Part shown: positions 19,813 to 26,229 of the stretch, piece after piece
Numbering within the stretch: position 1 is the first letter of the stretch
How the letters are laid out: each line of letters begins with the position of its first letter
Assembly (NCBI GenBank): GCA_025936205.1
Contig: JAICTU010000034.1
Span: 1-30,175, forward strand
Reading direction: 5' to 3'
DNA length: 30,175 nucleotides
Source of the DNA: Polyangiaceae bacterium
GTDB lineage: Bacteria > Myxococcota > Polyangia > Polyangiales > Polyangiaceae
The notes under the pieces: model-generated
Database searches by the model: none
What the model was told of the DNA's origin: nothing
The model's input: the letters and a program-made list of their open reading frames with translations, nothing else
Translations under genes and position numbers: made by a program

Positions 19813-21213
19813 TCATGTCGCTGCCAGGGCAACTCCGATCTCACTCATCGCGCGCGTCTCGAGCACATACACGTCACGCAACAAGGAGATCTCGCGCTCC
19901 CGCACCTCCGGCGTCCAGCTCTCGAGCGTCTTTTGTTTCACCATGCCGAAGCTGGGGTCGGCCGGATCCCAGCTGCCCAGGCGCGCGCGCAGCTCGTCGT
20001 AAACTCGAGCTGCGGCTTCGAGCGGCGCGTGCGCCGACACCGGCAAATGCTCTGCGTTCGCGCGCAGGTAGCTCGCCGCGTAGCCACTGCGATTCTTGTG
20101 CAGCGAGCTGTAGGTCCAGCCATTGAGAAACCACAGGTTCGCCAGCTGTGCGGGTGAGAGCTCGGGCGCCCGCTCCAGATCCGCCAGCCAACGTTCGTAG
20201 CCGGCCGAACCGTAGTAGTACGTGGCGCCGGTGATCCGGTCCGGATCGACAATGCCCTGCTGCCAGCGCTGCAAAGCCAGCTCCAGCCCGGCGCGTACGG
20301 CCACCGGGCGAGGCGCCGGCTCATCGATGCGCTGCAAGAAGCCCGAGGTCTCCAGGACCTCTTCCGCGGCCATCACCGACGGCTCTTCCGATGCCCAGTA
20401 GTCGGAGAGCAACAGCTTGCTGCCGGCGTCCTCGTAACCGAAGATCACCGCTACATCCATCCGCTTTCCGAATCCGAGCATGGGCCGGCCGCGATCGATG
20501 TTGCCGGTGACGCGCGCCAGGAATTCCGGCGGCAGCGGCCGGCGCTTTTCTGGCGGCTCGAACTCGAACACATAACCGGTGGCCGCGCTCAGCGCCGCCA
20601 CCTCTTCGGGCCATTCGCCGCACGGCCCCGAGCCGCACCAGGCGTTGCCCGCGTCGCGCGTCGCCCAGCGCAAGCGAAACGCCAGACCCGAATCGCCCAT
20701 CAAGGTCGTGATGTCGAGCGGACGGTCGCTGGAGCGAAAGGCTGCTTCGAATGCACCGATAAAGGTCGGTTCGGGGCTCGAGCCCCAGCGCAGGCGGGGC
20801 ACGCCATCGATCCAGACACGCCCGTTTTCACGCCGTACGCGCTCGCGTGACGGGTGCGCCTCCAGGTGCTCGACCAGGCGAGGCCAGCTGGCAAACCCGT
20901 ATTCGCGTGCCAGCACGAACTGCGCGTCGTGCAAGCGCAGTGGGGTGACGACGGCCGATGAGGGGCGAGCAGTGGGCCCTTCTAGAGTCGAAGGTTGTGC
21001 GCCAGCGCCGAGCCAAACTGCTACGCGCGCAATCGCTTCGGCAGTTCCTTCGCGATGCTGCTTCTGCAGTGTTTTTGCCTGGTTGCGGAGGTTTTCGAGC
21101 GAAGCACGCTCGGGCAACTCACGGCTGCCCGAAGCAGGGCTGCCCGAAGCAGGGCTGCCCGAAACAGGGCTGCTGCTCGGGGTGCGGGGTGCCCCCGCAG
21201 AAAACGTGACCAT
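19813..21213 (-). CDS. Protein with ankyrin-associated N-terminal domain and BtrH/C39-like domain
   Basis: A 466-residue soluble protein. After a Ser/Gly/Pro-rich head, residues ~35-120 match the helical segment often found before ankyrin repeats and catalytic domains in soil bacteria (LENLRNQAKTLQKQHREG, then LHDAQFVLAREYGFASWPRL). Residues ~128-300 resemble the BtrH N-terminal / peptidase-C39-like fold (GVPRLRW, EPTFIGAFEAAF, LMGDSGLAFRLRW, LGFGKR). The position where C39-type enzymes carry the nucleophilic Cys appears to be Thr, so peptidase activity is unlikely. The C-terminal ~150 residues are helical (e.g. ARVYDELRARLGSWDP) with no recognised domain. ATG 21213 is chosen over the ATG at 21234 because GGAAGGAAAGG lies 7 bp upstream. 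It is divergent from the ECF sigma gene. The fold calls are by eye; the role is unknown. Confidence 0.75.
   Translation of the reverse strand: MVTFSAGAPRTPSSSPVSGSPASGSPASGSRELPERASLENLRNQAKTLQKQHREGTAEAIARVAVWLGAGAQPSTLEGPTARPSSAVVTPLRLHDAQFVLAREYGFASWPRLVEHLEAHPSRERVRRENGRVWIDGVPRLRWGSSPEPTFIGAFEAAFRSSDRPLDITTLMGDSGLAFRLRWATRDAGNAWCGSGPCGEWPEEVAALSAATGYVFEFEPPEKRRPLPPEFLARVTGNIDRGRPMLGFGKRMDVAVIFGYEDAGSKLLLSDYWASEEPSVMAAEEVLETSGFLQRIDEPAPRPVAVRAGLELALQRWQQGIVDPDRITGATYYYGSAGYERWLADLERAPELSPAQLANLWFLNGWTYSSLHKNRSGYAASYLRANAEHLPVSAHAPLEAAARVYDELRARLGSWDPADPSFGMVKQKTLESWTPEVREREISLLRDVYVLETRAMSEIGVALAAT
21123..21167. repeat. Three tandem 15-bp repeats inside a coding region
   Basis: GGCTGCCCGAAGCAG occurs three times head to tail, the third copy with one change (GAAACAG), followed by a partial copy. 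It encodes repeated Ser-Gly-Ser-Pro-Ala near the N-terminus of the protein at 19813-21213. The unit length keeps the frame, so copy number could vary between strains without loss of the gene. Confidence 0.9.
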
Positions 21214-21444
21214 GAACACACCTTTCCTTCCCATGTTGCCTGTTTGTCCGCTGATTGCCGCCGGCTTCTTGCAGGAAGCCGTGCGGCGCAGGCAGGAAGT
21301 GAGGTGATCTGTCAGTCAGGCGTTTGGTGGGCTTGGCCCTTCCCGCGGACGTGGAGGCGCCCCTGGCACCTGAGTTTCAGCTTAAGCGCCTGACCGGGAG
21401 CCTTCAAGCGCTTTTCCGAAAGTCACGGAAACATCATCGGCGCG

Positions 21445-21472
21445 TGATCCGCTCCCGCCGCTCCGGCGTATC
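21445..21472 (+). promoter_or_regulatory. Candidate ECF-sigma promoter (TGATCC / CGTATC) upstream of the sigma gene
   Basis: TGATCC at 21445-21450 and CGTATC at 21467-21472 are separated by 16 bp. TGATCC is the -35 element known for the RpoE-ChrR group of ECF sigma factors, and the downstream gene pair is of that type, so autoregulation is likely. Transcription would start near 21479, only ~9 bp before the GTG used as start, which has no ribosome site; the mRNA would be nearly leaderless. The match is seen; activity is inference. Confidence 0.55.
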
Positions 21473-21487
21473 CCTGAAACGAACACC

Positions 21488-22153
21488 GTGAACCTTGCCC
21501 ACGCCGAGTGGCACGAGCAGTATCGCAGCCCCGTGTCCGCCTCCAAGCCAGCCGCTCCAGAGCCGGCTCCCGCGAATTCGGAACGCAGCACGCCGGGCAG
21601 CCCGCCTTCCGGAAACGTTTCCGTTTCGCTGACTGATGCGGAGCTCGTGTCGCGCATGGCGCGGGGCGATCGCTCGGCCGTGGCCCTGCTCTACGAACGC
21701 CACAAGCTGCCACTGTTTGCGCGGGCGCGCGGCATGTTGCGCAGCGCCGCGGAGGCGGAAGACTTGTTGCACGACGTCTTCCTGGAGGCGTGGCGGCACT
21801 CCGCCGACTACTCGTCCGAGCGAGGCAGCGTGCGCGCCTGGCTGATGCTGCGCACGCGCAGCCGCGCGCTGGATCGGCTCAAATCGGCCGTCAGACGCCC
21901 GGCGGAGCGAGCCGAGGGCGTGCCGCAAGAGTGCGCCCAGCCGGCGGATGAAGGCGTTGATCAGGGCCGGCTGCGCCAGTTGCTGCAAGGCATGCCGGAG
22001 GGGCAACGCGAGGTGCTGATGCTCGGCTACTTCGCAGGCGCGAGCAGCGCGGAGATCAGCGCACATTTGCAAATTCCTGTCGGAACTGTGAAATCTAGAA
22101 CACGCGCTGCGCTCGAAACGCTGCGCGAGATGCTGAGCAAGGGTCATGACTGA
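21488..22153 (+). CDS. ECF-type RNA polymerase sigma factor (RpoE/SigK-like)
   Basis: A 221-residue group 4 sigma factor. Region 2 spans ~52-133 (ELVSRMARGDRSAVALLYER, AEAEDLLHDVFLEAWR, VRAWLMLRTRSRALDRLKS), which melts and reads the -10 element. Region 4 spans ~160-216 (LLQGMPEGQREVLMLGYFAG, SSAEISAHLQIPVGTVKSRT), which reads the -35. The first ~48 residues are a Pro/Ser/Ala-rich extension not needed for the fold. The GTG at 21488 has no ribosome site and may be leaderless; no better start is visible before region 2. The stop overlaps the next gene by 8 bp, the usual arrangement for a sigma/anti-sigma pair. With the ChrR-like partner it probably answers singlet oxygen, peroxide or another redox stress (inference from the family). 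Confidence 0.95.
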   Translation: MNLAHAEWHEQYRSPVSASKPAAPEPAPANSERSTPGSPPSGNVSVSLTDAELVSRMARGDRSAVALLYERHKLPLFARARGMLRSAAEAEDLLHDVFLEAWRHSADYSSERGSVRAWLMLRTRSRALDRLKSAVRRPAERAEGVPQECAQPADEGVDQGRLRQLLQGMPEGQREVLMLGYFAGASSAEISAHLQIPVGTVKSRTRAALETLREMLSKGHD

Positions 22154-22802
22154 TCGCGCGCTCCTGCCGCAATTCATCCGCGAGGCCCTGGAGGCCGAGC
22201 CAGCGGAAGAGCCGGCGGCGCTCCGCACCCTGCTCTCGCTCGAGGGCACGCTCGCTCCCGAGAGCACCTCGTCGGCCCCGCCCAGTTCTGCGGGGATACC
22301 CCGCGCCCCGAGCTCCAACTTGCTCGATCGGCTCGAGCTCACGCTGAGCGAAGCGCCGCAGCGCTATGCGCCCTTTTTCAGCCAGGCGGCACAGCTCTTC
22401 GAGCTGCCGGAAGAGGCGCTGATCGCGCAGCTCGCGCGCCTGCGCGACCCGAACAGCTGGGCGTTCGCGGGCCTGCCCGGCGTCGCGCAATTGCGCGTCG
22501 AAGCGGGGCCCGCGCTGCACGACGCCGAGACACTGCTGGTGCGCTTCAACCCTGGCGTGCGCTTCCCGCTCCATCGGCACACCGGCATCGAGCGAGTGCT
22601 GGTGCTGGAGGGCAGCTACGAAGACAGCCATGGCGTGCTGCACCGCGCGGGCGAGCTGCGCGAGTGGCCCAGCGAGACGGAGCACTCCTTCCGCGTCGGA
22701 GACGCGGTGTGTATCTTTGCTTCCGTGGTGCACGGCCGCCGCTTCAGCTCCTGGCCGCTGCGCATCGCAGAGCGCATCAAGCACCGCGTGCTCGATCGCT
22801 GA
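22146..22802 (+). CDS. ChrR-like cupin anti-sigma factor, lacking the N-terminal zinc motif
   Basis: A 218-residue protein translationally coupled to the sigma gene by an 8-bp overlap. The C-terminal half is a ChrR-type cupin: FNPGVRFPLHRHTGIERVLV, then LEGSYEDSHGVLHRAGEL and SETEHSF. The zinc-binding set known from ChrR is kept as His143, His145, Glu149 and His180. The N-terminal half (LLDRLELTLSEAPQRYAPFF, ELPEEALIAQLARLRDPNSW) is the helical linker common in myxobacterial homologues. The usual HxxxCxxC zinc anti-sigma motif of the N-terminal sigma-binding domain is absent; the only cysteine is Cys189. It may bind its sigma factor without zinc, as some zinc-free anti-sigma domains do, or act as a co-regulator. 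A convergent hairpin lies ~77 bp downstream. Confidence 0.88.
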   Translation: MTDRALLPQFIREALEAEPAEEPAALRTLLSLEGTLAPESTSSAPPSSAGIPRAPSSNLLDRLELTLSEAPQRYAPFFSQAAQLFELPEEALIAQLARLRDPNSWAFAGLPGVAQLRVEAGPALHDAETLLVRFNPGVRFPLHRHTGIERVLVLEGSYEDSHGVLHRAGELREWPSETEHSFRVGDAVCIFASVVHGRRFSSWPLRIAERIKHRVLDR

Positions 22803-22879
22803 AAGAGGTATCGCTGAAGAGGCGCCCTTGCGAGAGGGCTCGGCGCCCCACGTCCCAGGCGACGCCAGAATATGCCCAC

Positions 22880-22898
22880 TGCCCGGCACTGCCGGGCA
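22880..22898. terminator. Hairpin between convergent genes
   Basis: TGCCCGGC and GCCGGGCA pair perfectly around a 3-base loop (ACT), just before the end of the lipoprotein gene (stop at 22907) and 77 bp after the anti-sigma stop. A strong GC stem without a T-run, so termination in either direction is plausible but unproven. Confidence 0.45.
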
Positions 22899-22906
22899 TC
22901 GCGCCG

Positions 22907-23977
22907 TCAGAAGCCGAGGTGCACGCCAGCCTTCACGCCCGCGCTGGCCTTCACCTTGCCGCCCGAAGCCTTGCTGCTCGTGGTGGCGCTCGCCGACTTC
23001 TGCAGTTTCGCGCTCGGGGCCTTCACGCTGGGCGCCTTGACGCTTGCCTTGACGTCGGCAGCGGCCTTTGCTCCAGCTTTCACGCTGGCGTTCAGCTGCG
23101 CTTTGGCATCGGCGGCCGCCCTTGCTCCCGCGCCGGCAGCGGCGTCGACGTTTGGTTCCGGAACGCCCAGCTGCGCGCTCGCGCCCACGTTCAGCTGAGC
23201 GCGAGCGTCCATCCGCGCCGCGGCCACCGCCTTCAGCGACGCGGCGGCGCCCGAATACGCCTTGCCGAACGCGATCAGCGACAAGCGCAGCGGTTGCGCC
23301 GACAGATCCCCCGCGAACGACGCCGTGTAGCAAGCGCGAGCCGCATCCCACTTCAGCTCCAGGGCGTGCTCCGCGCCCGCACCGAACTGCAGCTTCACCG
23401 AGAAATCAGCGCCCCCCTGAGCCTTGCCCGAGGCGTCCAGAACGTACGCGGAGACGCCATCGCCTTTCGCCAAGACCTCCACCGCGTACGGCCCCGCCGC
23501 CAGCACGCTGCCCCCGAAACGCGCAAAAGGCAGGATTGCATAGTCGCTGAGCAGCGCACTCGCGTGCTGACCGGCGAGATCGAGCGACACCTCGATCGGC
23601 TCTGCCGAAAGCCCCGCGTCCAGCTGAGCGCGCCCCTCCAGCCGCGCGTGCGGCCCATTCCAGACCAACGACGCCTTCGGCTGCCCCCCACCCTTCGTCC
23701 GCAATGACACTGAAAGCTGTGGCTCGGCGCTCGCGAGCGCCTTGCCCTGCGCGTCGTACACCAGCCCCTGCACAAAACCATTCTCCGCGACGGCCAGCTC
23801 CACCGGATGCTCCCCGACCATCAGCACCGAACCGCCCAACGTCGGCGAGACCGACACCCCGGCCTTCGCGCTGATCTCCGCGCTCGCGGAAGCCGCGGCC
23901 CCCTTGTCGGAGTTGCACGCCAAACCCGGCGAAACACAGATCAGGAGAGAAAGGACAGAAGCAGCTAAATTACGCAT
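22907..23977 (-). CDS. Lipoprotein with two homologous beta-type domains and an Ala/Lys-rich H1-like tail
   Basis: A 356-residue exported protein of unknown function. The lipobox is GLAC with Cys21. Residues ~48-137 and ~155-239 are two diverged copies of one domain: both start GGSVL followed by a similar VE run, go through a YDAQGKA / LDASGKA turn and a KASLVW / ALELKW strand, and end with SAEPIEVSLDLAGQ / SAQPLRLSLIAFGK. From ~250 the chain is Ala/Lys/Ser-rich and repetitive (AKAQLNASVKAGAKAAADVK, KAPSVKAPSAK), like the C-terminal tails of histone H1-like bacterial proteins. ATG 23977 is preferred, with GGAGA 7 bp upstream; a TTG at 23983 is also in frame. A basic, disordered tail on a lipoprotein could bind polyanions such as DNA or polysaccharide in the envelope (inference). 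Confidence 0.8.
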   Translation of the reverse strand: MRNLAASVLSLLICVSPGLACNSDKGAAASASAEISAKAGVSVSPTLGGSVLMVGEHPVELAVAENGFVQGLVYDAQGKALASAEPQLSVSLRTKGGGQPKASLVWNGPHARLEGRAQLDAGLSAEPIEVSLDLAGQHASALLSDYAILPFARFGGSVLAAGPYAVEVLAKGDGVSAYVLDASGKAQGGADFSVKLQFGAGAEHALELKWDAARACYTASFAGDLSAQPLRLSLIAFGKAYSGAAASLKAVAAARMDARAQLNVGASAQLGVPEPNVDAAAGAGARAAADAKAQLNASVKAGAKAAADVKASVKAPSVKAPSAKLQKSASATTSSKASGGKVKASAGVKAGVHLGF

Positions 23978-24163
23978 CGCCAAATCTCCAACTGGGCTCG
24001 CCCGACAAAGGCACCCTCACTCTACGGCGGAGCCGGGCCAACGATACAGGCGCAGATCGGAACAGCGAGCGCACTCTGCTTGGCGAAGGGCGGCGCCAGC
24101 ACAAACTGTGCGAGCCGGTCTGGCGTGCAGCGATGGTGCGCCGAATTGCAGGCGTAGAGCCGA

Positions 24164-24255
24164 CCCGGGGGATACCCCGGGCGGGTGCATCGAGTCGAAG
24201 TTGAGGTTTCCATGGAAACCTCGACTCGATGTCGTGAAGCCCCCCGCCCGGGGGG
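24164..24255. repeat. Intergenic nested inverted repeats (three-hairpin element)
   Basis: In the 325-bp gap between the lipoprotein start and the response-regulator stop there is a dense set of inverted repeats. A 20-bp perfect palindrome sits at 24203-24222 (GAGGTTTCC and GGAAACCTC around AT). It is extended by CATCGAGTC (24188-24196) and GACTCGATG (24223-24231), with a 6-base bulge GAAGTT on the left arm. Outside these, CCCCGGGCGGG (24175-24185) pairs with CCCGCCCGGGG (24243-24253). The left edge alone forms CCCGGGG-GATA-CCCCGGG (24164-24181) and the right edge CCCCCC-GCCC-GGGGGG (24240-24255). No T-run and no reading frame. It could be a terminator of the kinase/regulator operon, a structured RNA, or a palindromic mobile repeat. 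The rest of the gap shows nothing recognisable. Confidence 0.75.
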
Positions 24256-24302
24256 CGCCCCGGCATACGAGATGCTGGCCGGCGCGGAGCTGCGTCGGCT
24301 GG

Positions 24303-24746
24303 CTAGAGCACTCCGCGTTTCGGTGGCGCTTCGTTGACGAGCAACCAGAACAGCCCCAGCGTCTTGGCTGCCTGGGCGAACTCGTTGAAGTCGACCGGCT
24401 TGCGCACGTAGGCGTTCGCGCCCAGGTCATAGCTTTGCACGATGTCCTTTTCCTCGCCAGACGAGGTCAGCACCACGACGGGCAAGCGCCGCGTGCGATC
24501 GTCGGCACGGATGCGGCGCAGCACGTCGAGGCCGCCGATCTTGGGCAGGTTGAGATCCAAGAGCACGACGGTCGGCAGCTGCGTCAGATCACGCCCGGCG
24601 TGCACACCCGTACCGAACAGATAGGCGAGCGCCTCCTCGCCGTCTCGCACGACCTGGATCTCGTTGGCCACCTTGGCCTTCTCCAGGGCCCGGACGGTGA
24701 GCACCTCGTCGCTCTCGTTGTCCTCGATCAGCAGGATCAATTTCAT
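24303..24746 (-). CDS. Rcp1-like single-domain response regulator
   Basis: A 147-residue stand-alone receiver domain with no output domain, of the Rcp1/CheY-like type found beside phytochrome-type or PAS histidine kinases. It has the acidic pair in LLIEDNESD, the phosphoacceptor Asp64 in LLDLNLPKIGG, Thr/Ser in VVLTSSGEEKD and Lys116 in YVRKPVDF. The insertion GTGVHAGRDLTQLPTVV before the Asp strand is typical for this subgroup. It follows the histidine kinase in the same direction with a ~25-bp gap and is surely its partner. ATG 24746 is chosen (GAGAA 9 bp upstream, and the family starts here); an ATG at 24755 in frame is an alternative. With no output domain, its effect must be through protein contact or phosphate transfer. 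Confidence 0.93.
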   Translation of the reverse strand: MKLILLIEDNESDEVLTVRALEKAKVANEIQVVRDGEEALAYLFGTGVHAGRDLTQLPTVVLLDLNLPKIGGLDVLRRIRADDRTRRLPVVVLTSSGEEKDIVQSYDLGANAYVRKPVDFNEFAQAAKTLGLFWLLVNEAPPKRGVL

Positions 24747-24771
24747 GGTGTGCATTTCTCAACCCGTTCTG

Positions 24772-25986
24772 TCACTGCTCCCAGGGCATGGGCGGCAGGG
24801 TGAAGAAGAACGCCGCGCCCTGGCCTTCCCTGCTCTCCGCCCACATGCGCCCGCCGTGCCGTGCCACGATGCGCTGGCAGGCGGCGAGCCCGATGCCCAC
24901 CCCCGGGAACTCCCGCGGACCATGCAGACGCTGGAACGGCACGAATAGCTTGTTCGCGTAGGCCATGTTGAAGCCCACGCCGTTGTCGCGCACGAAGTAC
25001 ACGCTCTCGCCATACACCTGCGTGCAGCCGACCTCCACGCGCGCGCCGGCGACCTTGCTGGTGAACTTCCAGGCATTGCCCAACAGGCTATTGAACAACA
25101 TGCGCGCCAGCGTGCGGTCCACCTGCGCTCGCAAGCCGTCACACACCAGCAGTTGCACCGCCCGGTCCGGCTCCAGCGCGGCGAGCTCGGCCGCGGCGGC
25201 ACGCGCCACGCTCGACAGATCGACCGTCTCCGGCTCCAGCGTGCCGCGCGCCACCCTGGCCAGCGCGAGCAGGCCATCGATCAACTGGCCCATGAGCACC
25301 GCGTTGCCCTGAATGCGGTGCAGACAATCGAGGGCGTCTTGGCCGAGGCCGGCGCTGTACTCGTCGAGCAGGATCTTGGCGAAGCCGTTCATCCCGCGCA
25401 ACGGCGCGCGCAGGCTGTGCGCCACCGAGTACGTGAAGGCCTCGAGCTCGCGATGGGCCATGCTCAGCTGCATCGTGCGCTCGCGCACCAGCCGCTCCAG
25501 CCTGCCGTTGAGCTCCTGCAGCGTTGCCTCCCTTTGCTTGCGCTCGGTGATGTCGAGGTTCACGCCGAGCAGGCGATGCGCGCGACCGGCAGCGTCGCGC
25601 AGCATGCGAAAGCGCCCGAGCAGCCAGTGCACGCTGCCATCGGGCCAGACCACGCGCCACTCGGCTTCCTCCGGCTCGGAGCCGTCGAGCGCGCGCTCGA
25701 CCGCGGCCAGCGCCTCCTGCCGATCCTCGGGATGTACCAGCTGCTCCCAGCCGTGCTGCGTCTTGCCGAATTCACCCGCGTCGAGGCCGTACATGGCCTC
25801 CAGCTCGGGCGTCCAGACGTTGACCCCCGTCTGAATGTTCCACTCGAAGCTGCCGACCCGGGCCGCCTGTTGTGCCAGGCGCAGTCGCTCCTCGCTGAGG
25901 CGCAGCGACTCCTCACTTTGCTGGAGCGCGCGAGTGGTCGACTCCAGCGTGGCAATGCCCAGAGATACCGGGTCCTTCGCCGTCAT
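24772..25986 (-). CDS. Soluble PAS-domain histidine kinase (phytochrome-like transmitter)
   Basis: A 404-residue cytoplasmic kinase with no membrane segment. A short coiled coil (~15-40) leads into a PAS_3 domain at ~39-149 (WNIQTGVNVWTPELEAMYGL, HPEDR, DGSVHWLLGR, NLDITERK), then a second helix and the HisKA region with His190 in YSVAHSLRAPLRGM, the phytochrome-like H-box in which the residue after His is Ser rather than Asp or Glu. The ATPase shows NSLLGNAWKFT (~299-309), DNGVGF (~334-339), FQRLH and GVGIGL (~362-367), the pattern of phytochrome-type transmitters. It should phosphorylate the Rcp1-like regulator encoded next. ATG 25986 is the first Met before the coiled coil; the frame is open to 26124, but that part lies in the divergent promoter region and is not protein-like. 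No ligand can be read from the PAS domain. Confidence 0.93.
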   Translation of the reverse strand: MTAKDPVSLGIATLESTTRALQQSEESLRLSEERLRLAQQAARVGSFEWNIQTGVNVWTPELEAMYGLDAGEFGKTQHGWEQLVHPEDRQEALAAVERALDGSEPEEAEWRVVWPDGSVHWLLGRFRMLRDAAGRAHRLLGVNLDITERKQREATLQELNGRLERLVRERTMQLSMAHRELEAFTYSVAHSLRAPLRGMNGFAKILLDEYSAGLGQDALDCLHRIQGNAVLMGQLIDGLLALARVARGTLEPETVDLSSVARAAAAELAALEPDRAVQLLVCDGLRAQVDRTLARMLFNSLLGNAWKFTSKVAGARVEVGCTQVYGESVYFVRDNGVGFNMAYANKLFVPFQRLHGPREFPGVGIGLAACQRIVARHGGRMWAESREGQGAAFFFTLPPMPWEQ

Positions 25987-26200
25987 GCTCGCATCGCCCG
26001 CCTCATCTTCCCAACCGCCGCCGCGCCCCGAACCGAAGCATCTCTCATGGGCGCCTCCGGAGCAACCTCGGCGCCCGAGGCTGCTCGTGTGCCAGCTGTG
26101 CCAAGTGCCGTTCGGAAAGGGCACGGCGAGCGACCGCGCGATCAGCGGAACGGCACAAACCCAGCTGATTCCGCGTCACAAAGCGCGGTTGAGCCAGGCG

Positions 26201-26216
26201 TGGCACGGCGGTTGCT
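26201..26216 (+). promoter_or_regulatory. Candidate sigma-54 promoter of the beta-propeller gene
   Basis: TGGCACG (26201-26207), 4 bp, TTGCT (26212-26216) matches the core of the sigma-54 consensus (TGGCAC-N5-TTGC) at every fixed position, and it is oriented toward the gene starting at 26230. The predicted transcription start is about 26227, so the mRNA would be nearly leaderless, which is unusual for sigma-54 genes and the main reason for caution. Confidence 0.5.
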
Positions 26217-26229
26217 CTCTGTGCCGAGT

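Noticed and set aside
21610..21623. 14-bp perfect palindrome CGGAAACGTTTCCG inside the sigma-factor gene
   Set aside because: Lies in the non-conserved Ser/Pro linker of the coding region; no second copy was found near a promoter, so an operator call is unsupported.
25153..26229. In-frame upstream extension of the beta-propeller gene
   Set aside because: Antisense to the PAS kinase and without a protein-like sequence; a lipoprotein signal peptide begins at 26230.
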